From Glaciozyma antarctica PI12 (Eukaryota > Basidiomycota > Microbotryomycetes > Kriegeriales > Camptobasidiaceae), in NCBI GenBank assembly GCA_002917775.1, contig KZ627156.1, positions 1,196,457 to 1,260,456 on the forward strand: DNA of 64,000 nt. The letters run 5' to 3'. The notes under the pieces were generated by a model. It did not search any database and had not been told where the DNA came from. It was given only the letters and a program-made list of their open reading frames with translations. The translations under genes were made by a program, and so were the position numbers. Positions 35,539-46,148 of this stretch are shown one piece after another. Position 1 is the stretch's first letter, and every line of letters starts with the position of its first letter.

Positions 35539-37777
35539 CTAAAAGACTGGCTGAGGACAAGCGACGCCAGGCAGTACTGCTGGAACCGGCCTCCCAGTCA
35601 TCCTGCAAAGCAATCGTCAGCTTGAATTCTCGGCGCGGGAAGGGCTCGGTTATACCTGTACCACTGCGTAGAAACACGTTAGGGACTGTTTCGAGGAGAG
35701 GTAAGAGCGAACGTACATGCTGAACCACCTTGAGCAAGTTGGCCTGCAGCGCAGGAGAAACGTTGCCGTTCGGATAGTACGCCGAAAACCCGTCGTTCTG
35801 CCGCAAGAATGTCAGTACCTCCTCGTCGCATTTGAGCCAGACGACGTACATGCTGAACGAAAGCGCAGCAAGCATCATCCCGGCCCATCACGTTCCAAAT
35901 CATATCCCCCATGTAAGAAGTCTTCTCGATCGCAGCGAGGTAGGCGTCGAGCGTGTCACCGCCGTAGAGGCTCGTCCAGTCGTACTCGCCTGCGCGACGA
36001 CAAGATTAGTAATTATGTAGAAGCGGATGAGGGGGGAGAGAGCAAGACGCACCGATGAAGAAGCCCTTTTTGGCGGTGGTGGCGAGGGGGATCTGCTTGT
36101 TCATGAGGGAAATGCTGCGAGGGTACTGCGATGAGGTGGTCAGCGAGCTGAAGTCGAGAGGAGCCGGAGAGACACGTACGCCGTGGTCGGACATGATATC
36201 GACGGCGGCGACGCCCAACGAAGCCGACCTTGCGCCAGCTGCGAAGGAGAGCGATCAGTGACAACATTCAGCAGGAACCTAGTCGGCGCTTACTATAAGG
36301 ACTGCGAAGCAAAATGAGCCATCAGCGAAGTCCAGCGCCAGCACGACGACGACTCACTTCAAGAACCCGTTGTCCCCTGCAATCACCAGCTGACTCGGCG
36401 CGAGCGTCTTGCACAGCGTCGCGATCGCCTTCGTCCAAGTTCCAGGAGGGTAGCCTTCCTGACCTTGGTACGCCGCCATCTCGTTCCCTGCTCCTCAGTC
36501 AGTTCTACGCTCGCTTCGCAAGAGCGAGCGACGGACCTAGTTCCCAAGCCATGATCGCTGGTTCTCGCCCGTTGATGACTCTTGTGTAAGGATTCTTGTG
36601 GTTGATAAACTCGGTGATGTAGGCCTTGGTTATTGACGAGTCAGCGAGGTCGTTGGAGGGAGCGAGAGGGAGCAAACCTTGTAATCGGCAACGATCTGAG
36701 CGTTGTTGTAGAAGGCTCGTCCGAAGTTCGCGGTGGAGATGTTACGCCAGTTGATAAAGGTGTACTTGCCGCCGTGATAGCTGCGGACGAGGTGAGCGTT
36801 CGCTGATGGACGACGGGAAGGAGAGCGCACTATTGATAGTTGTCCGTCAAAGGAAGGATGACGCGGAGTCCGTACTGCTTCGCAGCATAGATGGCATAGT
36901 CATGAATCTCCCACTAATACGCAGAAGGCGTCAGCTATAACCAACCGCCGGCAGAACGGGGAGGAACGCACTTGGGCGGATGCTCGCCCCGCGAAGACTC
37001 CAAGCGAGGGTTGAATCGAGTAGTTGAGGTTCCCGACGCTCGTACCGCATGAAATGAGTCGTACCTGAATCAGAATGAATATCAGCGACGCAGGAAAGGG
37101 GAGCGAAAGAACGCACGGTGTTCGCGCCCATGGCTGCGAAGGGGAGTGAGCTGCGCGGTTTTTTTCCGCGACAACGGAAGTCGGACTCACCGACTGCGAT
37201 AGCAAGAGCTTCTCGAATACGAGTCTTTGAGGTAAAGGCTGCGATGGGAAGGACGTTCTCGTCTTGACATAGCCCTTGAGAAGGAGAGACGTGAGTCGCG
37301 GAATCCGGCGCTCCAAGCTCGAACGCACAATAGATATCTGCGCCAAACTGGGTTAGCTCTCGTTCTCAGCACCTAGAAGAAGCTCTCACTCGGTCCGACG
37401 ATCCGAAAGCGAGCCCCGTTCAGCGTCAACTCCTGCAGATTCCCCGTCGTCCTCCGCTTGACGAACGTGGTCGGCTTCGGCAGCGTTCCCGTTCGAGTGA
37501 TCATCTGTGCGACCGAGTACTTTGGCGCGCACACCGTGGTCGTCGGAGAAGTAGTCGTCGTCGTCGCCGTCTCCTGCCGTCCTCGAAGCTGAAAGTCTCG
37601 CCTGCCCAGCCTGTGCCCGAAAGGAAAATCGAAGCCAGGCACTGCTCCTAGGCCTGCATCGGCGGCAGGAGCTTTCTCGACGCCGTCGAAGCTGTTCTCG
37701 TCGAAGAGGACCTGTGCCTGAGTTCCGAGAACCAACGATAGCGCAAACACCCCAAGGAAGCGCGTCGACAGCTTCAT
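35539..37777 (-). CDS. Secreted GH5 glycoside hydrolase, mannanase-like
   Basis: Secreted enzyme on beta-linked plant or fungal polysaccharide; beta-mannan is likely but not proven. Met 37777 starts a signal peptide (MKLSTRFLGVFALSLVLGTQ), then a linker and a Thr-rich stretch. The catalytic part includes ARFRIVGPNIYW, TDNYQYYHGGKYTFINW, the acid/base Glu in IMAWELGNEMAA, VDIMSDHGYPRSI and the nucleophile Glu in KKGFFIGEYDW. The gene is finely split: exons of 9 nt (37337..37329) and 8 nt (36301..36294) are required to keep this protein in frame, and another 8-nt exon (35663..35656) probably precedes the last exon. Without that final splice the stop would be at 35598 instead of 35539. The subfamily (5_7 or a relative) is not certain. 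Confidence 0.8.
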
Positions 37778-38310
37778 CTGCGGCAGCGGACGGAGGATCA
37801 GCTCGCGGCGTGGTTCAGTAGCGGAAGCAGGCATGGCTTACGGTCGTGGAGGCGCGTAAGGAGCTGCAAGGAGGAGGAGAGGGAGGAAGGAAGAGAGGCG
37901 TCTGCGCAGACGCGAACCGGGAACGCCTCAGACAAATCTCAGGCTGGAACTCCGCTCCGCTCCTAATCGAGGTGGGTCGTAAAGGCACTTGGCGAAGCAC
38001 TAGCTGCTCGGGCAGGAGAAGGGAGTCGTCGAGTCGGAGCTGCTGCCTGAAGAGAAGAGAATCGCGTTCAATCGCGTTCAATCGCGTTCAGGATCCCGGC
38101 TTCGCTTTCGACCATCACCCCAGGCAGGCTCAGGCAGGCACAAGGCACCTCCAGCAGCACCTATCCAACAGCGGTACAGCATCGGAGACGCGAATCGACT
38201 CCAAGGCTCGCCCGACTACGCGACCTCACCAACGGTCCCGCTCGACCCCCTTCTCCGGTCCCCCGGCCGCCTTCCGCGCTCAACCTCCGCACTCCAGCAG
38301 CCCACACACC
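37778..38310. other. Divergent promoter region with short tandem repeat
   Basis: About 530 bp between the divergent GH5 and orphan genes. It contains the 10-bp triple repeat at 38061-38090 (separate entry) and a CAGGCAGGCT-type duplication near 38120. No gene was seen. Confidence 0.4.
38061..38090. repeat. Triple 10-bp tandem repeat in a promoter
   Basis: ATCGCGTTCA occurs three times head to tail with no mismatch, about 220 bp upstream of the ATG at 38311. The unit contains TCGCG, resembling an MCB-like ACGCGT core, but no binding factor can be named. Confidence 0.9.
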
Positions 38311-40202
38311 ATGGAGACTGACTACGAGTCCCTCGAGATCCCCCCGCCCAAGCCGAAGCGCCGTCAAGTCACGTACGGGAAGCGAGGCCAACGCTCCAAC
38401 AGCACCTCGACTCGTCCCGTCCTCGCCCCCGCCTCTCCAGTCGCCAAACGACCCCCTCTGAACCGCGCGAGCTCTACTCAAGAAGTGGGAGCAGCGTTGG
38501 GGAAGCGTGGAAGGGGACTGAGCCAGGGGGAGGACGCGGATGCGGATGGGGAGAGTAGTGGCGACTCGGACAGTGGCGAGAGAGGCCAGGTGCGTGATCT
38601 TCCCATTACCGGGAGGAATTCTGGGAGCGGGGACTTAGCTGCTCGTGGTACCTCCAGCACTCACGACCGATTAAACGCGCGCGAGCTCCGACGACCGACC
38701 TCCCTCTCTCCAGCACGAACGCGCTCCCCCACCTCGACCTCTCCTACCCTCGCTCCATCCCTGCGTCCAAGTCAAACACTACCAGAACCTCGAGCAAGCG
38801 CGCCAAGTCCTCGACTCGGAAGAAGTCAGCCACCTCGTCCCCGGGCAAGGCGAAAGGACGCGACCTCATCTCGGAGCTCATACGCGTCGGAGGAGCGGAG
38901 AGCGGCGATCACGAGGAGGAGAAGCGTTCGAAGAAGCGCGGCAAGTCGGTCCCTCGTATCGCAGACGAGGACGCTCAGATGGACGACGCGACCGCTCCCT
39001 CGGCCAAAGCCTCCTCGCAAGCTCCCGCAGTCTCGACCACCAGCCTCCAGCCTACCCGCCAGCAGTCCGAACCTACTACCGAGCTGCCTCTTCTGCAGCA
39101 CGCCATCCTCGGCGACAAGTCCAACCTACCTCGTGCAGCTCAGAACGCTCGCCCTCCTTCCGCCACGCGACCAATCCCCCAGTCCTCCCCAGCTCGAGCT
39201 CGTTCCGCCACCGCAGTCAATACGATCGGATCTCCTCGTCCACTCGCTCGCCACGCCTCTGCCGGTGGATCAGCATCGAGGAGGCCACTCAGCAGGGTCA
39301 GCCTCGCGAGTCCCAGGATCCCCGTCTTCCGCGACGCGCCCACCTCCTCGCACGCGCTGGTCGCTGCCGAGGAGGAGGAGGATTCGCCGATGATGGATCT
39401 TGCGGCACTCTCGTCCGCTCTTCCCTCCGCCTTTCCCGCCCTCCCTGCAATTCTCGGCTCTCCCTTCGCTTCTCAGCACCCCGCGACTCCCCACTTTCCC
39501 GCCACCCGAATCTCGAGCCACTTAAACGGTACCGGCGACCTCGCTACGATGAGCGCGCAGAACGAACTTCCAAGGCCGTCCTTGCTCCCGAGTGGAGGGA
39601 GCGCGATCCCCTTCGCCACCGAGATGAACTCGTCCTTCGTCCTCGAGACGTTCGAAGAAGGGAGCGTCGACGAACTTTTCACCTCGCTTCAAGCTCAAGG
39701 CCTGGTGCCCCAGTCACGCAAGAGTCCCGGCGCCATCGAGGCTTTCGACGTCGGCGACTACCTCGATCTCGCAGCGATGGACGCCGACGACGAGGACGAC
39801 ACGATCCTCGCTCCCGCCCGTTCGACCTCCCACTCCGTCAATCCGACTTCTCCTTCCCCGCAAGCCCCTCGCACGACTTTCTCTCGCCCCATCTCCGCCG
39901 ACACCTCTCTCGACCTCCCACCCCGCCTCCTCTCCCCTCCCCTCTCCCCATCCCTCCCGAACGGCCCACCCTCGGACGAAGACGACCTCGCGTACCTCAT
40001 TCGCACGACGAGTTCCCACCTCGAGGACGAGCACGAGTGGGCTGCGTCGGAAGCGGAGATTGGAGAGGGATTTGCGGCGGGGTCGAAGATTGGAGGAGCG
40101 AAGGGTGCGAGGAGGGAAGTGAGGAGAGGACAAGTGTTGGAGAAGGGGAGTGAGATTGTGTGTGGAGAGGAGGAGGAGGATGAGCTGAGGATTAGGTGGT
40201 AG
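38311..40202 (+). CDS. Ser/Pro-rich orphan protein, probably nuclear
   Basis: Not recognised. It starts at Met 38311 with EIPPPKPKRRQVTYGKRGQR, then low-complexity Ser/Pro and an acidic stretch (GEDADADGESSGDSDSG). Downstream, one frame is clearly coding to 40202: KRAKSSTRKKSATSSPGKAK (basic, nuclear-localisation-like), many Ser/Pro phospho-type motifs, acidic patches (AAEEEEDSPMMDL; AMDADDEDDT) and an end GEEEEDELRIRW. The first and second parts are in different frames. A GTGCGT donor at 38590 and an acceptor near 38713 mark an intron, but the phases differ by one, so another small exon or a base error is likely. Composition suggests a disordered chromatin or cell-cycle factor; that is inference only. 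Confidence 0.55.
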
Positions 40203-40681
40203 GGTGTCGTTGCGCTTGCTTTGATGTCGTGTGTTTCTCCAGCTTTGTTACCCCCCCCCCTGATCGTGTTATGCCCCCCCGTCCTTTGAGACTATACTTC
40301 TTCTAGCGTCTATCCCAGCCTCTGCATCTACCCTAGCTTTTGCATCTACCCCCCGAACGTCGTCGATTCCGCAATTGCAGCTCGCTCACCGAGTATTTGC
40401 GATTTTACGTCGCTTTCTTCGTCTCTTTGAGATCCTTCTCTGCGGTGTACATGAAAGTTCACTTGGGAACGGCCGAAAGAAGGGAACGAGAGAAGCTTCG
40501 AGTGCGCGCTGAAAATCCTGCAGAGTCGACAGCTTTCTGCTCTACTTCTCCACTTCTCCATTCTCCCAGCTCACTCGGTCAACGCACTCGAACAAGGGTA
40601 AGCACCGGCGCTAATCCGTAGGCTCTTTGAGCCGGGCTAGTCCTAATGCTTGCTAAACAGCTCCCTCGAGTCCACCCAGCG
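40203..40681. other. Intergenic with C homopolymers
   Basis: About 480 bp. It contains C10 at 40251-40260 and C7 at 40274-40280, then a repeated CATCTACCC motif (40326-40352). No gene was seen. The end (CTAAACAG before 40662) looks like an intron end, so a 5' non-coding exon of the MYND gene is possible. Confidence 0.4.
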
Positions 40682-42467
40682 ATGGCGCCTCTCCCTCGAA
40701 AGCGGCGCCCCAAACCGAACCACACTCCTGCACCCTCCAGCCAGCCTCCTCCAGCTCCGAAGATCCCCACCGCTATTTCTCCATCGCCCCGCCCCCCATC
40801 TCCCGTCCCCTCGGAGCCTCTGACGCGATGGAGCCCCGGTGGACTCGTCAAGATCACATTTTTTCTCGCTACGGAACCGACGTTCGCACCTGGAACGCTG
40901 CCTGGGAAGAGCAGCTCCTTGAATTCTACGATCTTTCGCGGGCGTCCCTCCTCGACAAAGCTCCACCCCTCTTCCTCGCTGAGAACCTTGGGGAGCACAA
41001 CTTTCAGCAGCGCCACGAGGAACGCGAGCTCATCCTCAGCAACTCTGGCTACCTCTTCAACCTCGTCTACAGCTGTGCCGATTATGACGAGATTTATGCT
41101 GAGCCGTGGAGGTCGAAGAGCCGGGTAGAGAGGGAGGAGATTGTGCTGGCAGCGTTCGCGAAGCTGCATGGCGAGGAGATGTCGGCGGTCGCGGAAGCTC
41201 AGGAGTGTGCGTTGAGGTTCCAGGCGCCGGAGCTTACGCTGGAGGGGATGGCGGGGGGACAGGGAGAAGGATTCCTCCGCCTTGTCGACGGCCTCCTTCC
41301 GGACGTCCCTAATCCGAAAACCTACTCTGTCGTGCGACACGCCGATTGGGAGCGGTCGAAAGGGTTTCGGTTCGACGAAAGAGAAGCTCTGACGCCGCAG
41401 AGCAAGGCCCTGCGCGCCTTCCAGGAGCACCAACTTCTCGGACGCCAGAGCTACCTGCTGCGCTTCGCCCTCACGCTGCTTGTGCTTATCGTGAGTTTCG
41501 TGCACACGCTATCCAGATTAGCGCTCGCTGCTTTGGGTTCATCGCAGAGGAACCCCCGAGGATCCGATCCGAGAGGTCGACTACGGACCGTTCGCTCGCA
41601 AGACGCCGCAGAACGCGCCATTCTCGTTCGCCGACGCCATCGCCGAGTTCAACGAGCGGCTAGTCGGCCGGAAGGAAGCCAAGCAGTGCGAATCTTGCAA
41701 GAAGCACGGTGCGACCCTTCTCAACAAAGTCTCTCGTGCGAAGTTATCCTCAACGTTTTTCTCTCTTTGCAGAAGCCGCGCAGGAGAAGTATCTTCGCTG
41801 CACCAAGTGCTTCAAAGCTGGCCGCAAAACAATTCATTGCTCGTCGTACGCTGTCTCTTCACCTTTCCAGGACATACCTCGCTGACCCCAGCGACCAGGC
41901 CCTGCCAACTCAAGCACTGGCCTTCGCACAAGACGAACTGCGGTCAACCTCTCAGCGCCTCGTCCTCTATCCCTCTCTATAACTCCTCGACGAATCTCTC
42001 AACCTCCAAGCTCAACACCTAACTCCTTCGCCAGCTCCGCAGCCCGCACTACAGGCCTCCCATCCAGCCCTCCTGGGCCATCTTCTTCCCCCTCGATCAC
42101 TCGCCCCCGGAATCGCCACCGTAATGCCGCAATTCCACACGAGCGAGGAGCGAGCCAAGGTCATCGCGATGCGCGAGCAGGCGATCGAGACCAAGGACGA
42201 GCGCGCCGTCGGGTTCTTCGCTGCCATCATCGACAGCCAGTTCAGGCTAATGCACAAGTTCAGCAAGAAGGAGATGAGAAAGATCGACAAGTCGACGGCG
42301 TTCAGGCAGCTGGCGCGCGACTTTGGGAGGACCGAGACGGAGCTGAAGCGAGCGGTCGAGAGCGCGAAGAGGGAGGATGCGTGGCTGAGGGAGTACTGTT
42401 CGTCGTTTCGTTCTTCGTTTCGCTACCTTGCTGACTGAAGGTTTTAGGCAAGAGCTTGGAGGGATGA
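40682..42467 (+). CDS. MYND zinc-finger protein, frame breaks at C runs
   Basis: Function unknown; MYND fingers bind proline-rich partner proteins. Met 40682 (basic, Pro-rich leader) or Met 40828 (MEPRWTRQDHIFSRYGTD) starts it; the two are in different frames. A globular part follows (WEEQLLEFYDLSRASLLDKA; LILSNSGYLFNLVYSCADYD). After an intron come NPEDPIREVDYGPFARKTP and the finger: QCESCKKH, YLRCTKCFKAGRKTIHCSS and CQLKHWPSHKTNCG, giving the C-C..C-C..C..C-H..C ligands. A C-terminal part SEERAKVIAMREQAIETKDE and FSKKEMRKIDKSTAF closes near 42467. The frame needs one C fewer in the C5 run near 41553 and one more in the C5 run near 42108, so homopolymer errors are suspected. Confidence 0.65.
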
Positions 42468-42733
42468 GGAGCGAGCTGGAGAGCAGATTGCGTAGATGGA
42501 TGCCGCACTTTGGTTGCATTTCCTGCGACGCTTTTGCCGCGATGCACCCTCCGTCGACGCTCAGCCAAATCTCAACGTTCTTCAACAGAGCTCTCTCCAC
42601 GTTCCCTGCTTCCCTGCGTACTGCTACAGATTGGACGAATCGTGCGTGACCTCCCACTTCGCACGCTTAACCTCCGAGTAGCTTCACATCGCACAAATCT
42701 CTCGTCGCTCCCCTTGCTCCTGCTCAACCATCA

Positions 42734-44019
42734 TCACACCACCTTGCGATCTCCTCCTGGACTCCCCATTTTCTTCCACCAATCTATCCCGTCCCTGACG
42801 TAGTCGACCTCCTCAATCACGATCACAATACGCCTCGCCTTGCAAATCTCCCAAATCCCTCGCCATGCGCCCCCGTCCGCCCATCTCTCGGGCAAGTAGA
42901 CGATCTTGAGGCTCGCCGGCGCCACGACGCTCCTTTCCATGGTTTTGAAGAAAGCCTCGGCGCTTTTGCTTCCAGAAATGCCGAGGTGTCGAATCGGAGC
43001 GCGAGGGAGATGGTCGAGGACGGCAGCGTCGGGCCCGTGGTTCGAGTAAGCGTACAAGTCAACAGCTGCGACAGCGGTGAAGTGGAGAAGAGCATCGAGA
43101 AGAGTCCTGTTCCCGGTATCGAGGCGCAATGTGGTGATTTGAGGAGCGAGGGTCGAGAGCGAGTGGAGGAGGGCGGACGCAATGGGGTTGGCGTGATCGC
43201 GCACAAGAGAGACGGTGAGGAGCTCAAGAGAGCGAAGGCAAGGGAAGGTCGTGGGAGAAAGGAAGGGCTCGGAGAGGGTGTCGTCAATTTCCAGGCTGAC
43301 GAGGGAGAGGTGATGGAGGTGGGAGAAGGAGGAGAGAGTGGCCGGCTTCGGGGAGCGAAAGCTCATGGCGCCTGAGGTGGAGGAGGCTTTTAGAAGCGTG
43401 ATTTCGAGTGCGCGAAGATCTGGGAGTCGTGCTTGTCCAGAGGTGCCTTGTCAACTGGAGCAGCTGGACTCACTCGTTCCCCAAGGCAGGTCACCGATCT
43501 GCAATACGAGCTTGAACGCCAAAGATATCCTCAGCTCCTCCACCGCGCCGGAGAGCTGCAACACGCTCGCCAGGTCCCGCAGCTGCAAGGAACGGTCGTA
43601 GTCCGCGATCTTGAGGCTCCTAACGCTCATCTTCGCCACGCACTTCCACCTCCCTGCGGCGGCGTTCCTCAGGCTCTCCCTCCTGGAGACCTCGCGTTCC
43701 TTCGAATAAAGCCAGAGCTTTAACGTATTGGCAGTCTGGAGCACGACATCCCGCATCAGCTCGCGCCGCGCCCAGTCGACCCAGGTCGACGACAGCAGCG
43801 CCACGACGCGGAGGAAGGAGTAGCGCTGGCGGTAGGCTCCGTAGCGTAAATTGGAGTCAGGTAAGGCGAAGAGGAAGATGAGGGCGAGGATTTCGTTTGG
43901 AAGGGTAGGAAGGGGAGGGCCGGATTGGCGGCGAGCGGGGCGGAAGGGATGGAGGAGCTGGCGAGGGAAGACGTCGAGCCGCCGGGTGCTGAACCGTCGT
44001 CTGCGGTAGCTCCTGACAT
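42734..44019 (-). CDS. F-box/LRR protein type B copy 7, frame break before the box
   Basis: Close relative of copy 5 at 20459. The leader from Met 44019 (MSGATADDGSAPGGSTSS) ends in Pro-rich sequence and the F-box PLPTLPNEILALIFLFALP begins one frame off; one more C in the CCCTCCCC tract near 43915 would join them. Then come RQRYSFLRVVALLSSTWVDW, ARRELMRDVVLQTANTLKL and LRDLASVLQLSGAVEEL. An intron with a GTGAGT donor is followed by LRALEITLLKAS and LRR-like units. The end is IDWWKKMGSPGGDRKV, the type B signature, stop at 42734. Aside from the leader break it is open and matches copy 5 along its length, so it is kept as a gene. Predicted SCF substrate receptor. Confidence 0.7.
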
Positions 44020-44464
44020 CTTTGTCGAGTTGAGCGGTGTCCTGAAGCTGAGCGCGAGAGTCGGAGGGACGAAGATGACGGGAGGAGCAAGACAAGGAAC
44101 GCGCCCCAACGGCCCAAGGCCAACACTCGGAGTCAGTCGAGTCGGCGCCTTTCTATCCTAACTGGCCTCCTTGCCGTGTTACTCCGCCCGGTGACGCTCA
44201 GTCGTATGTAGTACTAAGATAATTGAGGGTTGCCTGCTCTTCCAATCGACGACAGCAGCCACCCCACAAGTCGCTTCGCATGGCCTCCTCGCAAGGTCCT
44301 CGACTCCCGAGGAGTCTAATCTCCCCAGTGAGTGAATAGCGGGCAGTAGGCAGAGCAGGAATCGGGATAGAGATCGAGGCCAAAAGAGAGCCGAGCAGAG
44401 CACCTCGGACCTCGGACGGGCCTCGTCGCAAGGTCCATCGAACAAGCTGTATTGAGTCCCTCCT

Positions 44465-46009
44465 CTACGCAAACATCTTCCCGTAGGCAGCCCTCGACTT
44501 CTTCTTCTTCTCCTCGACCCTCTTCTTCGCCGCCGTCAACCTGCGCAAAGCCCGTCAGCTCCCTCCTCATCATTCTCCCCAAACGACTCACTCTTTCTGA
44601 ATCGCTCCATCTCCCGGCACAGCCTTGATCGCCTCCTCCAAATCCTTGATCGCCGCATCCTCCTCTTTGACCGCAATCCGCGCCACCGCACGGCGATACA
44701 ACGCCTTGCCCTTCTCCCCCTCCGCGAGCTTCTTCAATCCCTGCTCCTTCTCCCCGTCTCCATCCATGGCGAGCGCGCGAGTAGCTTGCTTGATCGCGAG
44801 GCGTGCGTCCTCGGACTTGAGAGGGGTCGAGGATTTGAGAGCTACGAGGGCTGAGTTGAGGAGGAGAGAAAGCTTAAGGGTCGAGAGCGACTCTTCGAGA
44901 GCTAGATCGCGGGTGGCGAGGACGGGGTGGAGGTCGAGGTCTGCGGATGGGGTCAGAAAGTTATGGAGGGAGGGGCGAAGTACGAGACGTGCAGCGGAGA
45001 GCCTTGATGTACTTCTTTTGGGCCGATGCGTAGTCCTGCTTCTTGAACGCCCTCGTTCCGAGGTCCTTGATATCGTGCGCGATGCGAAGGGCAACGGTAG
45101 GCTGCACATCACATCAGCACTCGACTCCCACCGACGAACACACACGAGCTTACGTCGTGCACGTCGTTCTCGTCGTCGCTCGGATACTCCTCGTACCCGT
45201 CGCCCTCAGGATCCACCGCCACTCCATCCGGTTCTCCCTCCGCCAGCTCTCCGCAATCCGCAATGAGTATCTCTTCAACGGGGGAGTCCTGCTTGACCGG
45301 CGCCTCCTCGATGAGCCGCACGACCGACCGGCCTCCGATGACTTTGCCGAAGACGACGTGTTTTTCGTCAAGGTGCGGCGTCGCGAGGGTCGTAATGAAG
45401 AACTGGGAACCGTTCGTGCCGGGTCCGGAGTTGGCCATGGAGAGGAGGAAGGGCTTGTCGTGCTTGAGGATGAAGCTGCGAGGGAGAGGGGTCAGCCTGA
45501 GACGCCCAGGTTGTCTGGCAGAGGGAAGACTCACTTCTCATCGTCGAACTTGTCACCGTAGATGCTCTCTCCACCCATACCGTTGCCGTGAGTGACTGCA
45601 GGCACACCCGAGAGACCGTCAGCTCCGCCTCAGCTCTCCGCGTCCTCCAACAGCACGCACAGTCTCCAGCCTGGCACATGAACCGCTTTATGACCCTGCA
45701 CGCGCAAAGTCAGCTTCTTCTCCATGTACTCTGGCCAGGAACGCACCTGTGGAACTTAGACCCCTTGTACCAGAGCGGCTTGCCCTTCTGGCCGACACCC
45801 TTCTCCCCAGTGCAGAGCGCGCGGAAGTTCTCCGCCGTAATAGGAGTGACGTTCTTGAAGAGCTCAAAGACAACTCGTCCAGCTGCGTTCCCGTTCACCG
45901 TGATGTCGAAGAACACGCGGGGGTTGGGTCCGGAGGTAGGAGCAGGTGCGGCGGCGTCGGAGGTGACAGCTTCAGCTGCTGCGGCTGGCGTTGGGGTCTC
46001 GGAGGTCAT
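44465..46009 (-). CDS. CPR6: Cyclophilin-40 peptidyl-prolyl isomerase with TPR domain
   Basis: Hsp90 co-chaperone of the Cyp40 (yeast Cpr6/Cpr7) type. After an Ala-rich leader from Met 46009 the cyclophilin fold runs [30 protein letters not shown], the spliced [37 protein letters not shown] and [12 protein letters not shown]. The His in PHLDEKH, where cyclophilin A has Trp, is the usual Cyp40 state with weaker cyclosporin binding. The acidic linker ([14 protein letters not shown]) leads to TPR repeats: [51 protein letters not shown]. The end [13 protein letters not shown] matches Cyp40 tails. Length and order are normal. It shares a 139-bp divergent promoter with SKI2. Confidence 0.9.
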
Positions 46010-46148
46010 ACTGAGCTACGTCTGAGGCGTTTGGCGAGGTTGTCGTAGGTTGTGGTAGAAAGGAGAGGGCCGAGGTGGACGAAGCTCTCCCTCCTGCCGT
46101 CGTGTCTCGAGCTGCCACCGCCTTCCAAGCTACGGTCCAGCTCCACCA

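Noticed and set aside
40579-41505. Long minus-strand open frame opposite the MYND gene
   Set aside because: It mirrors the real coding strand; the plus strand has a recognisable MYND finger and splice sites.
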